Assembly (NCBI GenBank): GCA_002493325.1
Contig: DKYL01000085.1
Span: 1-36,890, forward strand
Reading direction: 5' to 3'
Length of the DNA stretch: 36,890 nt
Source: Ruminococcaceae bacterium UBA7101
GTDB taxonomy: Bacteria > Bacillota > Clostridia > Oscillospirales > Acutalibacteraceae
In this document: one piece after another, positions 17,017-24,291 of the stretch
How positions within the stretch are numbered: the first letter of the stretch is position 1
How the letters are laid out: the number at the start of each line of letters is the position of its first letter
The notes under the pieces: model-generated
What the model saw: the letters and a program-made list of their open reading frames with translations, nothing else
Told to the model about the DNA's origin: nothing
The model's database searches: none
Made by a program: the position numbers and the translations under genes

Positions 17017-17030
17017 TATGCATTACCTCC

Positions 17031-17798
17031 TTAACCCAGATAAACAGCAACTCTGTCGAGAATTCTGTTAATATTGTCAACCATTGAAATCATACCTGCC
17101 ATATAGATATTGCCTGCACAAAGCTCAGCCATTGTGGAGGCTGTGCCTGTGAACAGACCATAGGCAAGGTCAATTGTTTTAAATTCCATTATAGCCCTTG
17201 GCGTATCAGGCTTTTCCTTAATTGTCTGGAAACTATGGTTGCGGACTCTGAGTGTAGCATAGCATACATCAGTAATTCCGATTGAAACATCACCGTCAAC
17301 AGTATAAAGTGCAGACTGCTTTGAAATAGAGTCAAAATTAGCAAGAGCTGAAAGTGCACCTGCAATTGTGTAGAAAGTAAGGATTGTTGACTCCTCAAAA
17401 AAGGCTCTGTCCTTTAAATCTGCCTCGCTTGGTTTAAGAAGCTTAACAAGTCTGTCAGTCAGCTTAGTGAAAGGTCCCAGCAGGAATGAAAGCACCTGAG
17501 GAACATTCTTGGTGGGAATACCCGGCTTACTGTCATCAATCAGTGCATTGAATTTTTCAGGTGATGAAAAGCTCATCTTGCAGGTACAGCCGTAGCTGCC
17601 CTCACTCATTTTGCAGCCTGTATTTGTGAAATGGAAGGTACAGCAGGGTCCTCCGCTGACATCAAAACAGATTGAAACAGGCTTTTTCAATGCTGCACAG
17701 ACTGCCTTAGCCTCGCTGTCAAGCTCGCAGAGATTTTCAAGAGTTGCAAGCACGCCGTACATATTGACAAAAGCCATAGCTTTTTGTTCTTTACTCAT
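17031..17798 (-). CDS. SCP2-like (lipid-binding fold) protein B
   Basis: First gene of the minus-strand operon, 255 residues, without signal peptide. The N-terminal half is beta-rich with several cysteines (GGPCCTFHF, GCKMSEGSYGCTCKMSF around residues 50-75), followed by an SCP2-like helix FSSPEKFNALID. The tail NIYMAGMISMVDNINRILDRVAVYLG has the same hydrophobic pattern as the tail of protein A at the other end of the operon. An optimal AAAGGAGG precedes the ATG. Ligand and role are unknown; presenting a hydrophobic substrate to the enzymes between the two SCP2 genes is an inference. Confidence 0.6.
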   Translation of the reverse strand: MSKEQKAMAFVNMYGVLATLENLCELDSEAKAVCAALKKPVSICFDVSGGPCCTFHFTNTGCKMSEGSYGCTCKMSFSSPEKFNALIDDSKPGIPTKNVPQVLSFLLGPFTKLTDRLVKLLKPSEADLKDRAFFEESTILTFYTIAGALSALANFDSISKQSALYTVDGDVSIGITDVCYATLRVRNHSFQTIKEKPDTPRAIMEFKTIDLAYGLFTGTASTMAELCAGNIYMAGMISMVDNINRILDRVAVYLG

Positions 17799-17832
17799 AA
17801 TTTCCTCCTTTTAAGATATATGATTAAAGCAA

Positions 17833-17862
17833 GTTATAAAAACATACAATAGTCTTTGTTAA
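17833..17862 (-). promoter_or_regulatory. Probable promoter of the SCP2-transketolase operon
   Basis: On the minus strand TTAACA (17857-17862) and TATAAC (17833-17838) are 18 bases apart, about 35 bases before the first start codon. The surrounding 116-base gap is AT-rich and holds nothing else recognisable. Confidence 0.4.
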
Positions 17863-17914
17863 AATTATAACATAATTATAAACTGATAGCAACCGCAAAA
17901 GCTTTACAATTCGG

Positions 17915-19249
17915 TTAAAGTTTAAAGTCTGTTAAAAAACGGATTATATTTTCCCTGTCATTGGGCAATTCTCCGTCAATCACCTTTTCCAGAATCGTAT
18001 TTAAAACAACACCGATTTCTTTTCCCCTATAGCCTAAAGCCATGATGTCATTGCCGTTGACAGCCAGATTTTTTACCTCGAAGGGCTCGCCTGCTGCAAT
18101 TATGGCATTCAGCTTTTCCTCGGTAATAACAAGACGCGCCATCTCTTCGCCTATCATTTCGGGATTTTGTGCAAGCTTATCAGCACGCTTAACCGCAATT
18201 AAATCACGCAGGGTGCTTTCGCCAAGCCTTGAAAGCCACTTTTTTATATTTTTTTCCTCAATACCGATGTGCATATCGTGAATCGGAATAACCGCCATTG
18301 CACGGTCAAGCACCTCATTCGGTGCTTTAAGCCTTTTCAAGGCTGTTAATGCATACTCCCCGCTGATTTTCTGATGACCCTTAAAATGGTCTGTACCGTT
18401 TTCATCGGTGGTTTTCGTATATGCCTTGCCTATATCGTGAAGCAGCATTGTATAACGAAGCGCCAAATCCTCAGGTGCCTGCTCAACAGATTTTGCAGTA
18501 TGGTGCCACACGTCATAAATATGCCACTTTGTATTCTGCTCAACATAAAAAATCGGCTCAAGCTCAGGAATAATAACAGCCATAATTTCTTTATATTCAA
18601 CTAAAACATTATAAACATAATCACCCATAAGCAGCTTTGAAAGCTCGGTATAAATTCTTTCGGCAGATATGTTTTTCAAAAGCTCCTTGTTGGCAAACAA
18701 GGCTTTTTTTGTTTTTTCTTCTATAGCAAAGCCAAGCACGGATGCAAAGCGCACAGCACGCATAATACGCAGTGCGTCCTCTTTAAAGCGTGTATCGGCA
18801 TCCCCTACTGCACGGATTATTTTTAAGTCAATATCATCCTGTCCGCCATACGGGTCAACAAAGCCTTGTTCATCATTATAGGCAATGGCATTGATTGTAA
18901 AATCACGCCGTGCCAAATCCTTATTAATATCAGTGACAAAGCTGACGCTTTCGGGATGTCGGCTGTCGCTGTATGCCCCCTCAGTTCTAAAGGTTGTTAC
19001 CTCAAAAACAGAGCCGTCCTCCAAAACCGCAGTAACCGTACCGTGCTTAATGCCTGTTTCAATAAATTTTATATGATTATCACTTAATATATTTTCAAGC
19101 TCATCAGGCGTTGCAGATGTTGTAATATCTATATCATCACAGGGTCTTTGCATTAAAAAATCACGGACACAGCCACCAACTGCATAAGCCTCATAGCCTG
19201 CACTGCTTATTAAATGAATTAATTTTTTTGCACTGTCTGACAAATTCAT
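17915..19249 (-). CDS. cca: CCA tRNA nucleotidyltransferase
   Basis: The 444-residue enzyme adds or repairs the 3'-CCA end of tRNAs. The class II nucleotidyltransferase head has AVGGCVRDFLM (residues 22-32) and the metal-binding DDIDITTSATPDE. The nucleotide-recognition stretch RRDFTINAIAYNDE follows, then the neck/body with FKEDALRIMRAVRFASVLGF. The C-terminal half holds an HD domain (MLLHDIGKA near residue 275), found in many bacterial members and linked to phosphohydrolase activity. AGGTAGGTG precedes the ATG. It stands alone, convergent with nothing and divergent from the small membrane gene at 19310. Confidence 0.94.
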   Translation of the reverse strand: MNLSDSAKKLIHLISSAGYEAYAVGGCVRDFLMQRPCDDIDITTSATPDELENILSDNHIKFIETGIKHGTVTAVLEDGSVFEVTTFRTEGAYSDSRHPESVSFVTDINKDLARRDFTINAIAYNDEQGFVDPYGGQDDIDLKIIRAVGDADTRFKEDALRIMRAVRFASVLGFAIEEKTKKALFANKELLKNISAERIYTELSKLLMGDYVYNVLVEYKEIMAVIIPELEPIFYVEQNTKWHIYDVWHHTAKSVEQAPEDLALRYTMLLHDIGKAYTKTTDENGTDHFKGHQKISGEYALTALKRLKAPNEVLDRAMAVIPIHDMHIGIEEKNIKKWLSRLGESTLRDLIAVKRADKLAQNPEMIGEEMARLVITEEKLNAIIAAGEPFEVKNLAVNGNDIMALGYRGKEIGVVLNTILEKVIDGELPNDRENIIRFLTDFKL

Positions 19250-19309
19250 ATATTCACCTACCTCAATTTGCTATGAGTATTCTAACACAAAAAAGATAAT
19301 AATACAAAT

Positions 19310-19681
19310 ATGAGAACATTTTTACAATATTTTTTTGCCGCACTGATTGGCGGCTTCGGCTACTGTTTAATTGAAATACTTTACAGAGGAAGAACACACT
19401 ACTCTATGTTTTTTGCAGGTGCTATTGTAATGAGCACCTTCTACTTCATCAGCAGGAATTACCAGCTTAATTTTTGGTTAAAATGCCTTATAGGTATGCT
19501 GATAATTACAGGAATTGAACTGCTCTTCGGCGTAGTGTTCAATATTCTGCTTGATGAAAAGGTGTGGGATTATTCACGTGTGCCGCTGAACTTTTTAGGG
19601 CAGATTTGCCTGCCCTTTTCCATAGCGTGGTTTGCTCTGTCCGGTGTCGTGTTCAAGGTGCTTGACGTAATAAAAAGATAG
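19310..19681 (+). CDS. Small membrane protein, CmpB-like 'putative ABC transporter type IV' family
   Basis: The 123-residue protein has about four membrane segments (roughly 5-23, 32-48, 57-80 and 97-118) and the pattern ELLFGVVFN...WDYSRVPLNFLGQICLPFS, which I associate with the CmpB/DUF1113 'ABC-transporter type IV' family. Molecular function is not established. There is no obvious Shine-Dalgarno sequence before the ATG, so translation may be weak or leaderless. It is divergent from cca with a 60-base gap and followed by the GH5 promoter. Confidence 0.65.
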   Translation: MRTFLQYFFAALIGGFGYCLIEILYRGRTHYSMFFAGAIVMSTFYFISRNYQLNFWLKCLIGMLIITGIELLFGVVFNILLDEKVWDYSRVPLNFLGQICLPFSIAWFALSGVVFKVLDVIKR

Positions 19682-19696
19682 CGTAAAACAGACCGA

Positions 19697-19725
19697 TTGA
19701 CTTAACGCTCCTTTAACGATATAAT
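19697..19725 (+). promoter_or_regulatory. Promoter of the GH5 gene
   Basis: TTGACT at 19697-19702 and TATAAT at 19720-19725, 17 bases apart, lie just upstream of AAAGGAG (19731-19736) and the ATG at 19748. Confidence 0.75.
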
Positions 19726-19747
19726 GGATTAAAGGAGAGTATATTTT

Positions 19748-21175
19748 ATGGACAGATTCTATTGTGATAACCTCGTTATACGTGATAACTCAGGCAGGCA
19801 AAGAATATTTCGCGGTATAAATATCTGCTGCAAGGAAAGTGAAATTTCTCCTCATAAATTCAGAAAAGAGCATAACATCAAAAAGCTGAAAAATAAGCTG
19901 CTGAAGGACGGTGTAAATCTGATCAGGTTCGGCGTTACCTGGGCAAGCATTGAGCCTGAGGAAAAGCGGTATAACGCTGAGCTGATAGCGGAGTATGTGC
20001 ACTTTGTTAAGGAATGTGAAAAGCTCGGAATTTATGTGATTCTTGATATGCATCAGGATTTATTCACAAAAGGACCAAAGTCAGGTGACGGTGCACCGAA
20101 ATGGGCGTTGGATAAAGAAATCAAACTGAAAAGAGAATTTTTAATATGGGCTGAGGGCTATTTTTATATGGATGGTGTTCAGCAGGCATTTTATGATTTC
20201 TGGGGAAATAAAAATGGTATTCAGGACAAATTTATTGAAACATGGAAATATTATGCTGCCTGTTTCAATGAATGCAGCAATATAATCGGAATGGACTGGC
20301 TCAACGAGCCTTATGTACATAAAAACGGTAGAATCATTTTTACCGAGCTTATAAGCAATATCTTTAACATTGTTTTCGGTGTCAGATATAATTTTCTTAG
20401 TTGCTTTCAGTCCGTGAATGACAAGGCAGGCTTTATCGGTATGGCATTAAAAATGCTCAGAGCAGTCAAATCACCAAAGAATATAAAAAGACTTCTGGAA
20501 ACAATGGATAACAAAGAGAATTTTGACAAGGCTGTAAACGGTCTTGAAAAATACACCGCTGATTTCAATAAAAATTATTATGAGCCATTTATTGAAAAGC
20601 TCTGCAAAAATGCAATTTTGAAGGATACGGCAAGTCTTTTTGAACACAATTATTTTTCAAATTTAGGTATTCCGTTTCAAATTGATTTCAGAGAAAACTC
20701 CATATACTCACCCCACGCTTATGATATTTTTGTGGATTCACCGCTGTACAACAAATATTCCAGCAACGGCAGAATAGCCTCCATACTGGAACATATAAGA
20801 GAAAATCAAATCAATATGAATGTACCTGTTATTATGGGTGAATGGGGCGGCGGTGCTGCAGGCAGTCACTGGGTAAGGCATGTGGATTACATAATGAATA
20901 TTCTTGAGGAATATCAGTGGAGCAGTATTTACTGGAACTATGATGCAGAACGTGAAAAGCTGAAGGGAACCTTTGACAGACCCTACCCTGTTGCCATATG
21001 CGGTAATATAAAGAAAATAAAAACCGATACAAAAAGCAGAAGCTTTGAGCTTGTATGGGAGCAGGATAAAGAATTTGAAAACAGCAATGTAAAAAATCTG
21101 ATTTTCATAACGGGCAAAGGTATAACCGAACTTGAAGGAAAAACAGGGCTGAATGAAATAAAAATCGAATATTAA
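19748..21175 (+). CDS. Glycoside hydrolase family 5, endoglycoceramidase-like
   Basis: The 475-residue protein has the GH5 (beta/alpha)8 signature in the style of endoglycoceramidases: GVNLIRFGVTWASIEP near residue 55, VILDMHQDLF near 97, the acid/base Glu187 in DWLNEP, YSPHAYD near 320 and the nucleophile Glu365 in MGEWGGG. A C-terminal beta-sandwich-like part follows. Known endoglycoceramidases release the glycan from glycosphingolipids and are normally secreted. Here the N-terminus (MDRFYCDNLVIRD) is hydrophilic with no signal peptide or membrane anchor, so the enzyme should be cytosolic and probably acts on an imported or self-made glycolipid or glycoside. It has its own promoter and terminator. 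Confidence 0.85.
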   Translation: MDRFYCDNLVIRDNSGRQRIFRGINICCKESEISPHKFRKEHNIKKLKNKLLKDGVNLIRFGVTWASIEPEEKRYNAELIAEYVHFVKECEKLGIYVILDMHQDLFTKGPKSGDGAPKWALDKEIKLKREFLIWAEGYFYMDGVQQAFYDFWGNKNGIQDKFIETWKYYAACFNECSNIIGMDWLNEPYVHKNGRIIFTELISNIFNIVFGVRYNFLSCFQSVNDKAGFIGMALKMLRAVKSPKNIKRLLETMDNKENFDKAVNGLEKYTADFNKNYYEPFIEKLCKNAILKDTASLFEHNYFSNLGIPFQIDFRENSIYSPHAYDIFVDSPLYNKYSSNGRIASILEHIRENQINMNVPVIMGEWGGGAAGSHWVRHVDYIMNILEEYQWSSIYWNYDAEREKLKGTFDRPYPVAICGNIKKIKTDTKSRSFELVWEQDKEFENSNVKNLIFITGKGITELEGKTGLNEIKIEY

Positions 21176-21180
21176 AAAGT

Positions 21181-21215
21181 AAAGCCTTGCAGCACGAAAA
21201 CACTGCAAGGCTTTT
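21181..21215. terminator. Bidirectional intrinsic terminator
   Basis: AAAGCCTTGCAG (21181-21192) pairs with CTGCAAGGCTTTT (21203-21215) around a 10-base loop. It ends the GH5 gene on plus and the ABC permease gene (21229) on minus. Confidence 0.88.
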
Positions 21216-21228
21216 AGCTTATATACAA

Positions 21229-21846
21229 TTAAAATTCACGCTTTTGATACAATTTAATTGAAAGCAAACAGGACAATGCAAAAATCACAACAGAGCCGGT
21301 AATTAAAATTAACGGCACAAAGCCATTTAATTCCAATGCCAGAGAATCAACAACGAAGCTTCCTGCATTTACTATAAAAGCACTGCTGGCACCAATCAGT
21401 CCTCCAAGACACATAAAAAGTATTTTTCCTTTAGCATAGCCGAATCTGAACATTATCGGCATACTTATCGAGGGGAATACCAGTCCTACAGAAACCGTAA
21501 GAGAAAGAATAAAGAAAACCGTGTTTATATCTGTTGACTTAATAACCTCAAGCACTGCAATTGCCAATGAAATCACAGCAACGAAAATGACAGAAAGAAC
21601 ATATTTTTCAGCTACTAACTGCTTTTTAGAAACAGGGCAGATCAGATAATACTTATCCGAGCCGTCACGTTCCTCAATAGCCAGCAGACTATGCGAAAGC
21701 ATTCCCATTAAAATAGCAGCATACAGATACACTGCTGCTCTTTCAGGAAAAAAGACAGCCATAAAAAATATTGCCAAAATCATAATTAAAAACAATTTAC
21801 AGGTTTTTATCATCAAATAAAAATCCTTTATTAAAAGCGCCTTCAT
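21229..21846 (-). CDS. ABC-2-type transporter permease
   Basis: The 205-residue protein is mostly hydrophobic, with about six membrane spans (first near residues 15-33, last near 180-198) and a short basic N-terminus (MKALLIKDFYLMIKTCK) typical of ABC-2 permeases that pair with a GntR/YtrA regulator and one ATPase. A cytoplasmic stretch after span 2 reads EERDGSDKYYLICPVSKKQLVAEKY, as in this family. It overlaps the ATPase stop by one base (TAATG). Substrate unknown; related modules respond to cell-envelope stress or antibiotics. Confidence 0.8.
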   Translation of the reverse strand: MKALLIKDFYLMIKTCKLFLIMILAIFFMAVFFPERAAVYLYAAILMGMLSHSLLAIEERDGSDKYYLICPVSKKQLVAEKYVLSVIFVAVISLAIAVLEVIKSTDINTVFFILSLTVSVGLVFPSISMPIMFRFGYAKGKILFMCLGGLIGASSAFIVNAGSFVVDSLALELNGFVPLILITGSVVIFALSCLLSIKLYQKREF

Positions 21847-22691
21847 TATTTCTCCCCCTTTAACATAAACACAAACAGCTCCTCAATGGTTACAGGCGAA
21901 AATGCAAAGCCTGTCGGTATTTCATTCTTTTTTACAACTGCTGTTACACCGTAAGCATTTTTTCTGGCTCCGATAACAGCCGATTGGTTAAGCTCACCAA
22001 GCTGTTCCTCCGTACAGCTTATGACCACATAATTCTCTCTGAGCCTATCCTTTTCCTCACAGAGAATCACCCTGCCTTTGTGAATAAATGCAATATAGTC
22101 GCAGATTTTCTCAAGGTCCGACACTATGTGTGAGGAAATGAGCACGGAGTGGCTTTCATCCCTTGTGAATTCCATAAATAAATCCGTTACCTCATCACGT
22201 ACAACGGGGTCAAGTCCGTTGGTCGCCTCATCAAGAATCAGCAGCTTTGCATTATGTGAAAGTGCCACAGCAATGCCCAGCTTCATTTTCATACCTCGTG
22301 ACAGCTCCTTGAATTTTTTATCAGTCGGTAATGTAAGTCTTTCGAGATACGCATAAAACTGCTCGCTGCTCCAGTTTTTATAAGTATGTGACATTATTTT
22401 ATCTATGTCCTTTGCAGTAAAAAGCGAATTGAAGCCAACCTCATCAAGAACAACACCAATGTCCTCCTTTGTAAGCTCAAAATTATCACAATTATCTCTG
22501 CCAAGCACAGTGATTGTTCCGCTGTCCTTATGCACCATATTCAATATAAGCTTAATCGTAGTGCTCTTGCCTGCACCGTTTTCACCCACAAGACCCATAA
22601 TATAACCGCCGGGCAGTGTCAGATTAAGATTATCAATTTTAAAACTCTTATAGGATTTACACAAATTTTTAATTTCAATTGCGTTCATCAT
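21846..22691 (-). CDS. ABC transporter ATP-binding protein
   Basis: The 281-residue ATPase has Walker A GENGAGKSTT (about 36-45), signature LSRGMKMKLGIA, Walker B KLLILDEATNGLDP and the switch histidine in ISSHIVSDL. The C-terminal extension (about 225-281) is typical for the CcmA-like/YtrB branch that drives ABC-2 exporters. It overlaps the GntR gene by 4 bases (ATGA) and the permease gene by 1 base, so the three are translationally coupled. Two adjacent ATG codons (22691 and 22688) are both possible starts. Confidence 0.9.
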   Translation of the reverse strand: MMNAIEIKNLCKSYKSFKIDNLNLTLPGGYIMGLVGENGAGKSTTIKLILNMVHKDSGTITVLGRDNCDNFELTKEDIGVVLDEVGFNSLFTAKDIDKIMSHTYKNWSSEQFYAYLERLTLPTDKKFKELSRGMKMKLGIAVALSHNAKLLILDEATNGLDPVVRDEVTDLFMEFTRDESHSVLISSHIVSDLEKICDYIAFIHKGRVILCEEKDRLRENYVVISCTEEQLGELNQSAVIGARKNAYGVTAVVKKNEIPTGFAFSPVTIEELFVFMLKGEK

Positions 22692-23059
22692 TTTTCCTCC
22701 ATAATTCTTATCATCTCAACAATATCATCCGTTGTAAGATTACAGCCCGATGACAGCTTTAATATTTCTTCAATATGATATTCAATATTTTTCAGATTTT
22801 CTTCACGCAGGAGTTCCGTATTTTTCTGTGCAACAAAGCACCCTTTGCCTGCAACGGTGTAAATGAAACCGTCACGTTCAAGCTCATCATAAGCACGCTT
22901 TGTGGTGATAACGCTGATACGCAAATCCTTCGCAAGGGAGCGTATGGACGGCAGCATTTCATTTTCCCCTATTGCCGAACTGATAATCTGATTTTTTATC
23001 TGGCTGTAAATCTGTTCATAAATCGGGATACCGCTTTTATTATCTATCGTTATAAACAT
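22688..23059 (-). CDS. GntR-family regulator, YtrA subfamily
   Basis: The 123-residue protein has an N-terminal winged helix (GIPIYEQIYSQIKNQI, MLPSIRSLAKDLRISVITTKRAYDELE, GKGCFV) and a short C-terminal helical dimerisation part of about 45 residues, which is the YtrA layout. I took ATG at 23059 rather than the in-frame ATG at 23086: GAGAGG sits about 8 bases upstream of 23059, and the upstream ATG would coincide with the transcription start. First gene of the regulator-ATPase-permease operon; it probably represses its own promoter. Confidence 0.88.
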   Translation of the reverse strand: MFITIDNKSGIPIYEQIYSQIKNQIISSAIGENEMLPSIRSLAKDLRISVITTKRAYDELERDGFIYTVAGKGCFVAQKNTELLREENLKNIEYHIEEILKLSSGCNLTTDDIVEMIRIMEEK

Positions 23060-23077
23060 CTGTTCGCCTCTCTTTCT

Positions 23078-23119
23078 ACTGTTCATATACAGTATATACA
23101 GTTAAAACAGTTTTGTCAA
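23078..23119 (-). promoter_or_regulatory. Promoter with GntR/YtrA-type operator
   Basis: On the minus strand TTGACA (23114-23119) and TATACT (23091-23096), 17 bases apart, form a near-consensus promoter. The dyad ACTGTTCATATACAGT (23078-23093) overlaps the -10 and start site, and further ACAGT half-sites occur at 23099-23103 and 23107-23111. This is a likely binding site for the GntR product. Confidence 0.7.
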
Positions 23120-23216
23120 TAGAGATTTAAAATTTTTTCGGTAATTATTTTACAACAGAATAAGTTGGATGTTTCTGTAAATAGTAATACCGTAAAACAG
23201 ATAAGGAGTTGTTATT

Positions 23217-23375
23217 ATGGTATATGTATGTGAAATATGCGGCTGGGAATATAATGAGGAACAGGGATACCCTGAAGGCGGAATTGACCCGGGTACCAAA
23301 TGGGAGGATGTTCCTGAGGATTTTGAATGTCCCCTTTGCTTTGTAGGCAAAGACCAGTTTTCAAAAGCCGAATAG
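23217..23375 (+). CDS. Rubredoxin
   Basis: A 52-residue one-iron electron carrier. The iron ligands are Cys5/Cys8 in VCEICGW and Cys38/Cys41 in FECPLCF, with the classic YNEEQGYPEGGIDPGTKWEDVPEDF between them. The usual glycine after the last cysteine (CPxCG) is Phe42 here. AAGGAG at 23203-23208 is 8 bases before the ATG. The gene is monocistronic, ends in a terminator, and is divergent from the GntR operon. In anaerobes rubredoxin feeds rubrerythrin or flavodiiron oxygen/peroxide reductases; none is in the window. Confidence 0.93.
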   Translation: MVYVCEICGWEYNEEQGYPEGGIDPGTKWEDVPEDFECPLCFVGKDQFSKAE

Positions 23376-23381
23376 CCCAAA

Positions 23382-23428
23382 CAAAAAAGCACTTATTTTA
23401 TGCCAATCAGCATAAGATAAGTGCTTTT
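23382..23428. terminator. Bidirectional intrinsic terminator
   Basis: Outer stem GCACTTAT/ATAAGTGC (23389-23396, 23417-23424) and inner stem TTATGC/GCATAA, with A6 on the left and T4 on the right, separate the rubredoxin gene from the convergent minus-strand operon ending at 23431. Confidence 0.8.
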
Positions 23429-23430
23429 CA

Positions 23431-24117
23431 TTATTTCATTGAATTTTTGAAATGCAGCTCCTTCATACCCTCAACCTCATCACAAATGGGTTTAAGATTA
23501 CAGGTTGTGCAGTCAAAATTTACAGTATTCATAATATGATTGAGCGTTTCGGCAATATCATAATTACGCTTTGCTGCTTTCTCAAATCTGTCATAGTCAG
23601 CAGCCTTATCGGTAACATAAATCAGCTTTACTGCACATACAGCATCAATTTCCTTATATTTATTTATAAGAACATTACCAACACCCTCAAAGGAAAGTCC
23701 CTTAGAAAGTGCAGCCTTTGATACTCTGACAGTTTCCTTATGAGAGCTTGATGCTGTTCTTATCATAAAGCCCTTCGGATAATAATGATATTTTGAATAC
23801 TCAATTTTCTTAATCAGATTATACGCCTTTTGCTCGTCAGCAATATCATCAATCTGAATCAATGATATTCTTGCAAATTTTCTGTCAGATGAAATTTCAT
23901 TCAAATCATCACCGATTATAATAATTTCATCATCACCGATGTTCTTTGATGTTACAACATTAAAGCCAACACCATCAAGCTCATACCGGGCATCACGCTG
24001 CAGAACCACTTCGTTTCTGCCTGCGTCCTCCCACGCCCTGCCGAGCTGATAGGATTTCTTTTCAAATCCCGAAATACATTCATCAACCTCTTTAAGTAAA
24101 TCATCAAAAAAATTCAT
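23431..24117 (-). CDS. Stand-alone acetyl-CoA synthase (AcsB/CdhC) middle-domain-like protein
   Basis: The 228-residue soluble protein aligns by eye, from remembered sequence, with the middle part of CO-methylating acetyl-CoA synthase (Moorella AcsB, very roughly residues 340-520). Matching stretches include DDEIIIIGDDLNEI and VRVSKAALSKGLSFEGVGN. It ends in a cysteine cluster FDCTTCNLKPICDEVEG (Cys203, Cys206, Cys212), in the place of the first A-cluster cysteines of ACS. The fourth cluster cysteine and the CGC nickel-binding motif are missing, as are the N-terminal CODH-contact domain and the C-terminal catalytic domain. It may therefore bind an Fe-S cluster or a corrinoid/CODH partner, but cannot be a whole ACS. 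It is the last gene of the CooC/dehydratase operon and overlaps the preceding gene by one base. Confidence 0.7.
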   Translation of the reverse strand: MNFFDDLLKEVDECISGFEKKSYQLGRAWEDAGRNEVVLQRDARYELDGVGFNVVTSKNIGDDEIIIIGDDLNEISSDRKFARISLIQIDDIADEQKAYNLIKKIEYSKYHYYPKGFMIRTASSSHKETVRVSKAALSKGLSFEGVGNVLINKYKEIDAVCAVKLIYVTDKAADYDRFEKAAKRNYDIAETLNHIMNTVNFDCTTCNLKPICDEVEGMKELHFKNSMK

Positions 24118-24281
24118 TAAAGCTTTCTGTCCTTTTCAAGATTATCATAATGAGGCTGAAGTGCATCGTAAACCTTACGGACAAGCTTCATATCCAGATT
24201 GAACCAATAGGCAGCAAAGGTGACACCGAAAAGAGCCAGAATGACAGCAAAAAGTGCTCCAATAGCCTTAAAAATTTTCAT
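24117..24281 (-). CDS. 54-residue single-span membrane protein
   Basis: A short gene with a good ribosome binding site (AAGGAG, 6 bases before the ATG at 24281). One membrane segment (about residues 5-26, AIGALFAVILALFGVTFAAYW) is followed by a basic/acidic tail of 28 residues. It begins 10 bases after the activase stop and overlaps the next start (TAATG), so it is almost certainly translated with the operon. No family recognised. It could tether the soluble iron-sulfur proteins of the operon to the membrane. Confidence 0.75.
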   Translation of the reverse strand: MKIFKAIGALFAVILALFGVTFAAYWFNLDMKLVRKVYDALQPHYDNLEKDRKL

Positions 24282-24291
24282 AGTTATCTCC

